Shown here: positions 38,421-48,051 of the stretch, one piece after another
Numbering within the stretch: position 1 is the first letter of the stretch
How the letters are laid out: each line of letters starts with the position of its first letter
Origin: Cryomorphaceae bacterium
GTDB taxonomy: Bacteria > Bacteroidota > Bacteroidia > Flavobacteriales > Flavobacteriaceae
Direction of reading: 5' to 3'
Length of the DNA: 64,000 nucleotides
Assembly: GCA_003331875.1 (NCBI GenBank)
Contig: QOQA01000002.1
Span: 1-64,000 of the forward strand
Notes under the pieces: model-generated
The model's input: only the letters and a program-made list of their open reading frames with translations
Told to the model about the DNA's origin: nothing
The model's database searches: none
Made by a program: the position numbers and the translations under genes

Positions 38421-40820
38421 ATGAAAATAAATTTTTTAAAAATAATAATCATTTTTTTTCTGATCATATTTTTCGGTTCTTGCTCAATAACCAAAAACTT
38501 AGACCCTAATGATTATGTTCTTGAAAAAAATAAATTAACAGTTAATGGTAAGCTTATTCAAAGTGATTCACTCAGTAGATTAATTGTTCAAGAACAAAGT
38601 AAAAAGTTTTTTGGGATCCCAATTCAATCAATGATTTATCAATCAGCTAAGAAAAACTCGGATAGTATATTTAGTCTTTGGGAACAAAATAAAAATAAAA
38701 GAAAAGGACTAAAACAATTCTTATCGGAAAAACAATTTTTACAATTGAAAAATTATTACAAAAACTGGAATGAGTGGAAATTTAAAAATGGTAAACCTAT
38801 TGCTCTAATTGATTCATTAAAAATTAATCAAAGCTTAAATAATTTTAAGTCTTATTTCCAAAATATAGGTTACTTAGAAAACATAGTTGAGTTTAAATTA
38901 TTAAAAAATAATTTGAAGGAAAAATATGCAACTGTTGATTACATTATCAAAACAGGTCCTCAATACTACATGGGAGATGTTAGTCTCATTACAAATTCAA
39001 AAATTATAGATTCTATTTTTAACAATGACATTAAAAAATCATTTTTAAAAAAAAATGGAGTATTTAAAACAATGAATTTTCAAAAGGAGCGAGACAGAAT
39101 TAATAGCTTAATGAAAAATAATGGAATTTATAATTTCCAAATCAATTCGATTTTTTTTGATGTTGAAATTGACTCAACAAGAGAAGTTTATTCACTACCT
39201 GTAAAGATTATTGTAGAGGGAGATAATTACAAAAAACATAATATAAAAGAGATAAATTTTATAAATGTTAAAAACAGTAAAGAGTATATAGAAAAAAGTT
39301 TTTTAACAAATCAAATTGAATTTAGAGAGAATGAACCTTTCAATGATTCGCTTAGATCAAAGACTATTCAAAATTTAAATAATTTAGACTTATTCTCATT
39401 TCCCTCAATCGGATATGAATACCTAAGTGAATCAGACCATGAACTTTCCGCAAATATTTTTCTAAACCCAAAAAAAAAGTATGGTTTAGGTTTTGGTTTT
39501 GATTTAAAACAGTCTGATATTGAGGATATTGGTATTTCTTTTGAAAACAGATTTAAATCTAGAAATATCTTTAAAAATGGAGAAAATTTAGAACTATCAG
39601 CCGTAGGATCAATAGGTAAATCAAATGATGTTACAATTTCACAAGTTTATTTTGATGCTACCCTAAGGCTTCCCAAATTTATTTTTTTTGAAAGCTTAAA
39701 TAAAAGATTTGGATCTGATATCCAATCTTTTGTTAGTATTGGATCCACCAACCAAAAAAATATTGGTTTGGATAGAACAAGTTTTAGATTCAACCTCAAC
39801 TACGCATGGGAAAAAAAGAATAATTTTTTTAATTTTTCTTTGTCAGATGTAGAATTAATTAATAATAGAAATATTAACAATTATTTCAATATCTACTCAA
39901 ACTCATATCATCAATTAAACCAAATAGCACAAAACAATACCTCTGATCCAAAGTATTTTTTAGACGATAATTTATCAATACCAACAGGTATCAATAGTTT
40001 TATAAATGACGTTTTGAATGGATCTTTATCTACAATTGAACAAAATGATGTGCAAAGAATTCAGTACATTGAAAATAGAAGGAACAGGCTCACAAGCAAC
40101 AACCTAATAATTGGCTCTACGTTTACAGTTTCAAACAATTATGATAATAGATACGATAAGGGAGATTTCAAACAGTGGCGGTTTAAATTAAAAACAGCTG
40201 GTAACTTGACTAGCCTATTTATAAAAAAAAATTTGGATGGATATAGAAGAATTTCTGACCTAAAATTTTCTCAATTTATTAAAACTGAGTTTAGTTATAT
40301 AAAACACTGGAATATCTCTGATAATTCACAATTTGCATTTAGATATTTTTCAGGAATTGCAATTCCATTTGGAAATTCTGATAATATTCCTTTTTCAGAA
40401 TCATTTTTTGGCGGTGGATCTAATGATAACCGTGCTTGGCAAGTGTATCGCTTAGGTCCAGGAAGTAGTGGTGGTTCAAATGAATTTAATGAGGCAAATT
40501 TTAAATTAGCTTTAAATTTTGAATATAGATTTAATATTTTAGGAAGGTTTAATGGAGCATTGTTTAGTGATTTTGGAAATATTTGGAATGTTTTAGATGA
40601 CAACAAGGACAAAAGAAGAACACTTGAAAGTTTTAAGGATTTAAGTGAAATTGCAATAGGCTCAGGATTTGGACTGAGGTATGATTCGAATTTGTTTATT
40701 TTTAGATTGGATATGGGGTTAAAGACCTATAATCCAGCAGAGTTAAAAAATAGACGTTGGTTCAAAGATTTTACACTTAAAAAAGCTGTTTTTAATATTG
40801 GTCTAAATTATCCTTTCTAA
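38421..40820 (+). CDS. BamA/TamA-family outer-membrane lipoprotein (TamL-like)
   Basis: Lipobox FFGSCSITKNL; POTRA-like region; C-terminal barrel FFGGGSNDNRAWQVYRLGPGSSGG...; start moved from TTG 38409. Confidence 0.88.
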   Translation: MKINFLKIIIIFFLIIFFGSCSITKNLDPNDYVLEKNKLTVNGKLIQSDSLSRLIVQEQSKKFFGIPIQSMIYQSAKKNSDSIFSLWEQNKNKRKGLKQFLSEKQFLQLKNYYKNWNEWKFKNGKPIALIDSLKINQSLNNFKSYFQNIGYLENIVEFKLLKNNLKEKYATVDYIIKTGPQYYMGDVSLITNSKIIDSIFNNDIKKSFLKKNGVFKTMNFQKERDRINSLMKNNGIYNFQINSIFFDVEIDSTREVYSLPVKIIVEGDNYKKHNIKEINFINVKNSKEYIEKSFLTNQIEFRENEPFNDSLRSKTIQNLNNLDLFSFPSIGYEYLSESDHELSANIFLNPKKKYGLGFGFDLKQSDIEDIGISFENRFKSRNIFKNGENLELSAVGSIGKSNDVTISQVYFDATLRLPKFIFFESLNKRFGSDIQSFVSIGSTNQKNIGLDRTSFRFNLNYAWEKKNNFFNFSLSDVELINNRNINNYFNIYSNSYHQLNQIAQNNTSDPKYFLDDNLSIPTGINSFINDVLNGSLSTIEQNDVQRIQYIENRRNRLTSNNLIIGSTFTVSNNYDNRYDKGDFKQWRFKLKTAGNLTSLFIKKNLDGYRRISDLKFSQFIKTEFSYIKHWNISDNSQFAFRYFSGIAIPFGNSDNIPFSESFFGGGSNDNRAWQVYRLGPGSSGGSNEFNEANFKLALNFEYRFNILGRFNGALFSDFGNIWNVLDDNKDKRRTLESFKDLSEIAIGSGFGLRYDSNLFIFRLDMGLKTYNPAELKNRRWFKDFTLKKAVFNIGLNYPF

Positions 40821-40856
40821 CTTACATATTTCTTACTACTTTAGCCTTGATTCTTT

Positions 40857-41906
40857 ATGGGAGTATTAACAGGAAGTGATGTTCAAAAACTATTTGATTT
40901 AGCAAAGAAAAAGAACTTTGCAATTCCAGCAGTAAATGTTGTTGGTTCAAATTCAATTAATGCCACTCTTGAGACTGCAAAAAAACTAAATGCACCTGTT
41001 ATAATTCAATTTTCAAATGGAGGCGCATTGTTTAATGCTGGAAAAAGCCTTCCAAATGAAAATCAAAAAGCAGCAATAGCAGGTGCAATTTCTGGTGCTA
41101 AACATGTTCATGAAATCAGCAAATTATACGGTGTTAAAGTGATATTACATACCGATCACGCAGCAAGAAAACTTTTGCCATGGATTGATGGAATAATGAT
41201 AGAAAATGAAAAAAATTTTAAAAATTATGGTTTCCCTCTCTTCAGCTCACACATGATAGATCTTTCAGAGGAAGATATTGAGAAAAATATTGGAACGTGC
41301 GAAGAGTATCTGAAAAGAATGTCAAAAATAGGAATTACACTTGAGATTGAACTTGGAGTAACTGGAGGTGAAGAGGACGGTGTTGATAACACAGACATTG
41401 ATAGTTCAAAATTATATACTCAGCCCGAGGAAGTAGCTTATGCCTATGAACGTTTAATTAAAATAAGTGATAAGTTCACTGTTGCTGCAGCTTTTGGAAA
41501 TGTTCATGGTGTTTACAGCCCCGGCAATGTAAAATTGACTCCAAAAATTTTAAAAAATTCTCAGGAATACATCTCAGATAAATTTAAAGTACCCAACAAC
41601 TCAATAAACTTTGTTTTTCATGGCGGGTCTGGTTCCTCAGTTGAAGAAATTCGTGAGGCAATTTCATATGGAGCTGTAAAAATGAATATCGATACTGATA
41701 TGCAATATGCATTTATGGCAGGTAGTAGAGATTATTTCACTAAAAATATTGACTATTTAAAATCCCAGATAGGAAACCCGGAAGGAAATGATACACCTAA
41801 CAAAAAATATTATGACCCGAGAGTCTGGCTAAGAAAATCTGAAGAATCTTTCGTACAAAGGTTAGAAAAAGCTTTTAAAGATTTAAATAATGTTAATACT
41901 TTATAA
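40857..41906 (+). CDS. fbaA: Class II fructose-bisphosphate aldolase
   Basis: FAIPAVNVVGSNSINATLE, VILHTDHAARKLLPW, AFGNVHGVYSPGNVKL, FVFHGGSGSS. Confidence 0.97.
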   Translation: MGVLTGSDVQKLFDLAKKKNFAIPAVNVVGSNSINATLETAKKLNAPVIIQFSNGGALFNAGKSLPNENQKAAIAGAISGAKHVHEISKLYGVKVILHTDHAARKLLPWIDGIMIENEKNFKNYGFPLFSSHMIDLSEEDIEKNIGTCEEYLKRMSKIGITLEIELGVTGGEEDGVDNTDIDSSKLYTQPEEVAYAYERLIKISDKFTVAAAFGNVHGVYSPGNVKLTPKILKNSQEYISDKFKVPNNSINFVFHGGSGSSVEEIREAISYGAVKMNIDTDMQYAFMAGSRDYFTKNIDYLKSQIGNPEGNDTPNKKYYDPRVWLRKSEESFVQRLEKAFKDLNNVNTL

Positions 41907-42773
41907 ATGGCTTGGTTTCGTCGAAAATTAAAAGGAATTAGGACTGAGACCAAAGAAAAAAAAGATACTCCTGAGGGGCTCTGGCATAAGACACCATCTG
42001 GGAACATAGTTGATAACGATGAGCTAATTAAGAATAATTTTGTTTCTACAGCTGACAACTTCCACTTAAGAATTGGTTCAGATGAATATTTTAAAATTAT
42101 TTTTGATAGCGATTATGAAATTCTTTTCGAAAATCTAAAAAGTACTGACCCTTTAAATTTTAAAGACTCCAAAAGCTACAAGGATAGAATTGAACAAGCA
42201 AAGAATAAAAGTGGCTTAAATGAAGCAATTAAAGTTGGATATGGTAAATCATTTTCAAAAAACGTAACAATCGCAGCCATGGATTTTAAATATATCGGAG
42301 GTTCAATGGGTTCAGTTGTAGGTGAAAAGATTGCTAGAGCTATAGATCATTCTATAAAAAATAAAAGTCCTCTTTTGATAATTTCAAAATCTGGTGGAGC
42401 AAGAATGATGGAAGGTGCAATATCTTTAATGCAAATGGCAAAGACTTCTGCAAAATTAACACAATTATCAGACAAGAAAATTCCTTACATATCATTATGT
42501 ACAGATCCAACAACTGGAGGTACAACTGCATCTTTTGCAATGCTTGGTGATATTATTATTTCTGAACCTGGTGCTTTAATAGGGTTTGCTGGTCCTAGAG
42601 TTGTGAAGGATACAACTGGTCAAGATTTACCATCAGGTTTTCAAAGTGCAGAATTTTTATTAGAGCATGGTTTTATAGATTTTATTTCCAACAGAAATGA
42701 GCTAAAATATAAGATAAATTTTTTTATAGACTTGATTCAAAATAAACCGCTTAGAAATTATAATTATAACTAA
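41907..42773 (+). CDS. accD: Acetyl-CoA carboxylase carboxyltransferase subunit beta
   Basis: [11 protein letters not shown]...; [57 protein letters not shown]. Confidence 0.95.
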   Translation: MAWFRRKLKGIRTETKEKKDTPEGLWHKTPSGNIVDNDELIKNNFVSTADNFHLRIGSDEYFKIIFDSDYEILFENLKSTDPLNFKDSKSYKDRIEQAKNKSGLNEAIKVGYGKSFSKNVTIAAMDFKYIGGSMGSVVGEKIARAIDHSIKNKSPLLIISKSGGARMMEGAISLMQMAKTSAKLTQLSDKKIPYISLCTDPTTGGTTASFAMLGDIIISEPGALIGFAGPRVVKDTTGQDLPSGFQSAEFLLEHGFIDFISNRNELKYKINFFIDLIQNKPLRNYNYN

Positions 42774-42783
42774 AAAAAAATTT

Positions 42784-42791
42784 TATATTTG
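42784..42791 (+). promoter_or_regulatory. Putative -7 box (TATATTTG) for rpsO
   Basis: TAnnTTTG followed by CGCC, 16 nt before ATG; upstream gene accD is on the same strand. Confidence 0.4.
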
Positions 42792-42807
42792 CGCCACAAA
42801 ATAAGTA

Positions 42808-43077
42808 ATGTATTTAACTAGTAAAATAAAAGAAGATATTTTCAAAGATAACGGTAAGTCAGAAAAAGATTCTGGGTCTGTCGAAGGTCAAGTTGCTCTT
42901 TTTACAAGCAGAATCAATCATCTCACGATTCATTTAAAGAAAAATAAAAAAGATTTTAACACTGAAAGAGCTCTTTTAAAAATGGTTGGTAAGCGAAAAA
43001 GCCTCCTAACTTATTTAAAAAATAAAAATATCGAAAGATACAGGGCAATTATAAAAAAGTTAAGCCTTAGAAAGTAA
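42808..43077 (+). CDS. rpsO: 30S ribosomal protein S15
   Basis: DSGSVEGQVALFTSRINHLTIHLKKNKKDFNTERALLKMVGKRKSLLTYL; upstream of pnp. Confidence 0.98.
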   Translation: MYLTSKIKEDIFKDNGKSEKDSGSVEGQVALFTSRINHLTIHLKKNKKDFNTERALLKMVGKRKSLLTYLKNKNIERYRAIIKKLSLRK

Positions 43078-43135
43078 TTTAAGAATATAGGTTTTCATTG
43101 GTTCTACTCTCACAACAATTAATTAATGAAAACAA

Positions 43136-45250
43136 ATGAACTACAAACTATATAAAAAAGAAATAAAACTACCTGATGGTAGAACAATTACAATTGAAAC
43201 AGGAAAATTAGCAAAACAAGCCGATGGATCTGCTGTGATACAAATGGGAAATGCTATGCTACTAGCAACCGTTGTCTCATCAAAAACAAAAAGTCCTGTT
43301 GACTTTCTACCATTAACCGTAGATTACAGGGAAAAATTTGCTGCAGCGGGAAAATTTCCAGGTGGTTTCTTTAAAAGAGAGGCAAGACCCTCAACTGAAG
43401 AAATTTTAACAATGAGATTGGTTGACAGAGTTCTGAGACCTCTTTTTCCAAAAAATTATCATTATGAGACACAAGTTATGATTCAATTAATGTCTCACGA
43501 TGAAAATGTAATGCCTGATTCATTAGCAGGACTGGCTGCTTCAACAGTCATACAACTTTCAGATATTCCGTTTGAGTATCCAATATCAGAAGTTAGGGTT
43601 GCAAGAATTGATGATGAATTTGTTATCAATCCTAGCAGATCTCAACTTGAAGAATCTGACATTGATATTATAGTTGGTGCAAGTTATGATTCAGTTTCTA
43701 TGGTTGAAGGAGAATTTGATGAAATCTCTGAAGAAGAAATGACCAACGCAATCAAATTTGGACACGAAGCTATAAAGGATCAAATTGAAGCCCAAAATGA
43801 ATTAGTTAATGAAATTGGTAAAAAAGATACAAGAGATTATGACTCAGGCTTAGAGAATGATGATTTGTTAAAAACTATTCATGATAAATGTTATGCAGAT
43901 TGCTACGAGATTGCAAAAAAAGGACTAAGTAAAAAAGATAGATCTCATGAGTTTTCAACCATCAAGGAAAAACTTTTAGACTCATTTAGTGAAGAGGAAA
44001 TAGATGAATATGGAATTTTAATTAAAAGCTATTTTTCAAAAGTTGAAAAAGATGCGGTAAGAGAATTAGTTTTAAGTGAAGGTATCAGGTTAGATGGTAG
44101 AAAAACAGATGATATAAGACCTATTTGGTGTGAAATAAATTACTTACCATCAACTCATGGCTCATCAATATTTACCAGAGGTGAAACCCAAGCATTAGCA
44201 ACAGTAACATTAGGTACTTCGAGAGATGCAAACATAATTGACTCACCATCAAATCAAGGTGAAGAAAATTTTTATTTACATTATAATTTCCCTCCATTTT
44301 CGACTGGTGAAGCTAGACCATTAAGAGGTACTTCTAGACGTGAAGTCGGTCATGGAAACTTAGCCCAAAGAGCATTAAAAAAAGTTTTTCCAAGCAACTG
44401 CCCATACACTGTAAGAGTTGTTGCGGAAGTATTGGAATCTAATGGTTCATCATCTATGGCTACGGTTTGCTCTGGAACTATGGCTCTTATGGATGCAGGA
44501 GTAAAAATAAGTAAGCCTGTTTCGGGAATTGCAATGGGATTAATCTCAGATGGAAAAAGATATTCAGTTCTGTCTGATATATTAGGTGATGAGGACTATT
44601 TAGGCGATATGGATTTCAAAGTTACTGGTACACCGGATGGAATTACGGCCTGTCAAATGGACATTAAAATTAAAGGGCTTTCCTATGAAATCCTTGAAAA
44701 AGCATTGAAACAGGCAAAAGAAGGCAGATTATCAATTCTTAAAGAAATGATAAACACTATCGATAAACCTGCTGATTCTGTTAAAGAGCATTCTCCTAAA
44801 ATGGTTAAAGTTGAAATTGATGGTGCATTTATTGGTGCAGTCATCGGACCTGGTGGAAAGGTAATTCAGGAAATGCAAAAAGAAACTGGTACAACCATTG
44901 TAATTGAGGAAGAAAATGAAAAAGGAATAATTGAAATTTTGGGTACTGATCAGAATATGATTGACTCTGTAATTCAAAAAATTGAAGATATTACCTTCAA
45001 ACCAGAGGTTGGTAGTATTTACAATGTTAAGGTTGTAAAGATTTTAGATTTTGGAGCTGTTGTAGAATTTAGACCTGGGAAAGAAGTTTTACTTCATGTT
45101 TCTGAAATAGACTGGAAACGTGTAGAAAAAGTTGGTGATTATTTAAAAATTGGTGATAAAATAGACGTTAAGTATATAGGTATTGATCCAAGGACAAGAA
45201 AACAAAAAGTTTCAAGGAAAGTTTTAATAGAAAAGCCTGAAAAAAAATAA
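43136..45250 (+). CDS. pnp: Polyribonucleotide nucleotidyltransferase
   Basis: Two RNase PH domains, KH ([19 protein letters not shown]) and S1 domains. Confidence 0.98.
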   Translation: MNYKLYKKEIKLPDGRTITIETGKLAKQADGSAVIQMGNAMLLATVVSSKTKSPVDFLPLTVDYREKFAAAGKFPGGFFKREARPSTEEILTMRLVDRVLRPLFPKNYHYETQVMIQLMSHDENVMPDSLAGLAASTVIQLSDIPFEYPISEVRVARIDDEFVINPSRSQLEESDIDIIVGASYDSVSMVEGEFDEISEEEMTNAIKFGHEAIKDQIEAQNELVNEIGKKDTRDYDSGLENDDLLKTIHDKCYADCYEIAKKGLSKKDRSHEFSTIKEKLLDSFSEEEIDEYGILIKSYFSKVEKDAVRELVLSEGIRLDGRKTDDIRPIWCEINYLPSTHGSSIFTRGETQALATVTLGTSRDANIIDSPSNQGEENFYLHYNFPPFSTGEARPLRGTSRREVGHGNLAQRALKKVFPSNCPYTVRVVAEVLESNGSSSMATVCSGTMALMDAGVKISKPVSGIAMGLISDGKRYSVLSDILGDEDYLGDMDFKVTGTPDGITACQMDIKIKGLSYEILEKALKQAKEGRLSILKEMINTIDKPADSVKEHSPKMVKVEIDGAFIGAVIGPGGKVIQEMQKETGTTIVIEEENEKGIIEILGTDQNMIDSVIQKIEDITFKPEVGSIYNVKVVKILDFGAVVEFRPGKEVLLHVSEIDWKRVEKVGDYLKIGDKIDVKYIGIDPRTRKQKVSRKVLIEKPEKK

Positions 45251-45304
45251 TAATTTTTTGAAACCTTTTTTGATTTTATGCGTATAACATAGTAAAATGA
45301 TATA

Positions 45305-46168
45305 GTGAGACAATTAAAAATTACAAAACAGGTTACTAACAGAGAAACCGCTTCTCTGGATAAATATCTACAAGAAATTGGTAAAGTTGATTTAATAACA
45401 GCTGAAGAAGAGGTAGAATTAGCACAAAGAATTAAAGCAGGTGATGAGATTGCTTTAGATAAATTAACAAAAGCCAATCTAAGATTTGTTGTTTCTGTTG
45501 CAAAACAATATCAAAATCAAGGGTTAACTTTACCAGATTTAATTAATGAAGGTAATTTAGGTTTAATTAAAGCTGCTAAAAGATTCGATGAAACTAGAGG
45601 TTTTAAGTTTATTTCATACGCCGTATGGTGGATAAGACAATCCATTCTCCAAGCCCTAGCTGAACAATCTAGAATTGTTAGGTTACCTTTAAATAAAATT
45701 GGCTCTATAAATAAAATTAATAAAATGTATGCCATTCTTGAACAAGCAAATGAAAGAGTCCCATCTGCCGAAGAAATAGCTAAAGAACTTGATATGACCG
45801 TTTCGGATGTTAAGGAATCAATGAAAAACTCTGGTAGACATGTTTCAATGGATGCTCCTTTAGTTGAAGGTGAAGACTCCAATTTATATGATGTATTAAA
45901 AAGCGGGGAATCTCCTAATCCAGATAAAAAACTATTGCATGAATCATTAAAAACGGAGATTGAAAGATCGTTAGAAACTTTAACACCAAGAGAGGCTGAT
46001 GTTGTAAGATTATATTTTGGTTTAGGTGATCAACATGCTATGACTTTAGAAGAAATAGGTGAAACATTTGACCTCACAAGAGAAAGAGTTAGACAAATTA
46101 AAGAAAAAGCTATTAGGAGGCTAAAGCATACATCAAGAAGCAAGATTCTCAAAACATATTTAGGATAG
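45305..46168 (+). CDS. rpoD: Primary RNA polymerase sigma-70 factor (short Bacteroidota type)
   Basis: [51 protein letters not shown]; region 4.2 [31 protein letters not shown] start. Confidence 0.97.
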   Translation: MRQLKITKQVTNRETASLDKYLQEIGKVDLITAEEEVELAQRIKAGDEIALDKLTKANLRFVVSVAKQYQNQGLTLPDLINEGNLGLIKAAKRFDETRGFKFISYAVWWIRQSILQALAEQSRIVRLPLNKIGSINKINKMYAILEQANERVPSAEEIAKELDMTVSDVKESMKNSGRHVSMDAPLVEGEDSNLYDVLKSGESPNPDKKLLHESLKTEIERSLETLTPREADVVRLYFGLGDQHAMTLEEIGETFDLTRERVRQIKEKAIRRLKHTSRSKILKTYLG

Positions 46169-46173
46169 AAATA

Positions 46174-46830
46174 ATGAAAATTATAGCTCCCTCAATGCTC
46201 TCCTCTGACTTTGGAAAGTTAGTTGATGAAATTGAGCTAATTAATGATAGTAATGCTGACTGGTTTCATCTTGATGTTATGGATGGTGTTTTTGTCCCAA
46301 ATATTTCCTTTGGATCACCCATCTTGAAAATATTTAAAAAATTTGCAAAAAAACCTTTAGATATACATCTTATGATTGTTGAGCCTGAAAATTTTATAGA
46401 TAAATTTTCTGATTATAAGCCTCAAACATTAACTATACATTTTGAGGCAGTCAAAAATTTAAAATCAGTATTACAGAAAATTAAAAAACTCAATATACAA
46501 GCAGGTTTAGCAATTAATCCTGACACTCCAATTAAGGACTTAAAGCCATATATAAATGATATTAATATGGTTTGTTTAATGGGTGTTTTTCCAGGTTTTT
46601 CTGGACAAAAATTTGTTAAAAATACAATTCCAAGATTAAAAGAATTGAAAAAACTAATAGCAAATAATCGGTCAAATGCTTTAATACAAATTGATGGTGG
46701 TGTTGATTTAAGTAATGTAAAAGAATTAGCGTCAGCCGGCGCTGACATTTTAGTTTCAGGAAGTTGTATTTTTAATTCTGAAAACCCTAACTCTATAATC
46801 GATTCTTTAAAAGAGGAGTCTAATACTTAA
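46174..46830 (+). CDS. rpe: Ribulose-phosphate 3-epimerase
   Basis: IAPSMLSSDFGKL, WFHLDVMDGVFVPNISFG, VFPGFSGQKFV, IQIDGGVD. Confidence 0.97.
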   Translation: MKIIAPSMLSSDFGKLVDEIELINDSNADWFHLDVMDGVFVPNISFGSPILKIFKKFAKKPLDIHLMIVEPENFIDKFSDYKPQTLTIHFEAVKNLKSVLQKIKKLNIQAGLAINPDTPIKDLKPYINDINMVCLMGVFPGFSGQKFVKNTIPRLKELKKLIANNRSNALIQIDGGVDLSNVKELASAGADILVSGSCIFNSENPNSIIDSLKEESNT

Positions 46831-46836
46831 ATTTAT

Positions 46837-47925
46837 ATGTCATCTGGTTTATTGTACGGATTAGGTATAATGAGCGGAACTTCCCTTGATGGATTAGATA
46901 TTTGCTATGCAGAATTTAAAAGAAATGATGATAATTATTTCAAAATAATAAATTCTGAAACATTCAAATATAATAGCAAATGGAAAAAAAAATTAAGTAA
47001 TATTCATTTAAAAAGTAATACTGAAATTGAAAAAATAGATTTGGAGTATGGTAAATTGATTTCAGCAAAAATTATAAAATTTAAAAATGAAAATAATATT
47101 TCAAATTTAGATTTTATTTCATCGCATGGACATACTGTAAAACATAAACCTCCTGAATACAGTATACAAATTGGGAATGGTAAACTTATACATGAATTAA
47201 CTAATATAACAACCATCAATGATTTTAGAAGCCAGGATATAAAACTTAATGGCCAAGGTGCGCCTTTGGTACCAATTGGTGACAAATATTTATTTGGCAA
47301 CTATGATTCTTGTTTGAATTTAGGTGGTATTGCTAATATTTCGTTTGAATACAGTGGCAATACTAAAGCTTTTGATATATGTGGATGTAATATTTTATTA
47401 AATAAGTATTCTAAAATTTATGACAAAGAATTTGACAAATCTGGCATTTTATCTTCAAAAGGGGAAATTATTCCTGAATTGATTGAAAGTTTAGATTCCA
47501 TTAATTTTGACTCAGTTGAGGGGCCAAGGTCATTGGATAAGGAAAAATTATTGAAAGATAATTACAGATTAATTGATGAGTATTTAACTAATAAAAATGG
47601 CATCAATTTGAAAAAGACAGGGTATAATATTTTAGCAACAATTGTGGAGCATATTTCCAATGAAATTACTAAGGTCATAAATAAACAAAATAATTTAAAA
47701 AATATTTTAATAACAGGCGGTGGAGCAAAAAATGGTTTTCTGATTGATCAAATAAAAAGAAAACTAAAATGTTCTGTGATAATTCCAGATGAAATAATAG
47801 TGGACTACAAAGAGGCTTTAATCTTTGCTTTTATGGGTAAACTTCGTTTACAAAACAAAATTAATTGTTTAAAATCTGTAACTGGCGCAAAAATGGACCA
47901 TTCATCGGGAAATATTTTTAAATAA
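46837..47925 (+). CDS. anmK: Anhydro-N-acetylmuramic acid kinase
   Basis: GIMSGTSLDGLDICYAEF, SHGHTVKHKP, NLGGIANIS, TGGGAKNGFL. Confidence 0.95.
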   Translation: MSSGLLYGLGIMSGTSLDGLDICYAEFKRNDDNYFKIINSETFKYNSKWKKKLSNIHLKSNTEIEKIDLEYGKLISAKIIKFKNENNISNLDFISSHGHTVKHKPPEYSIQIGNGKLIHELTNITTINDFRSQDIKLNGQGAPLVPIGDKYLFGNYDSCLNLGGIANISFEYSGNTKAFDICGCNILLNKYSKIYDKEFDKSGILSSKGEIIPELIESLDSINFDSVEGPRSLDKEKLLKDNYRLIDEYLTNKNGINLKKTGYNILATIVEHISNEITKVINKQNNLKNILITGGGAKNGFLIDQIKRKLKCSVIIPDEIIVDYKEALIFAFMGKLRLQNKINCLKSVTGAKMDHSSGNIFK

Positions 47926-48051
47926 GAAACTTTAAAAAAATTATTTTCCGATGTGATAATATTTTTAATAATTATAATGATTTTAAAATCAAACACTATA
48001 TATTCATTATAAAGTAGAAAAATTAAAAATTAATAAAAAATAAAAACATAA

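Noticed and set aside
45517-45882. 121-aa ORF antisense to rpoD, and similar antisense ORFs in pnp, map and gpmI
   Set aside because: All lie within well-supported genes with no independent evidence.
47978-47991. Perfect 14-bp palindrome TGATTTTAAAATCA upstream of the M14 peptidase
   Set aside because: In AT-rich intergenic DNA of this size a 14-bp palindrome is expected about once by chance.
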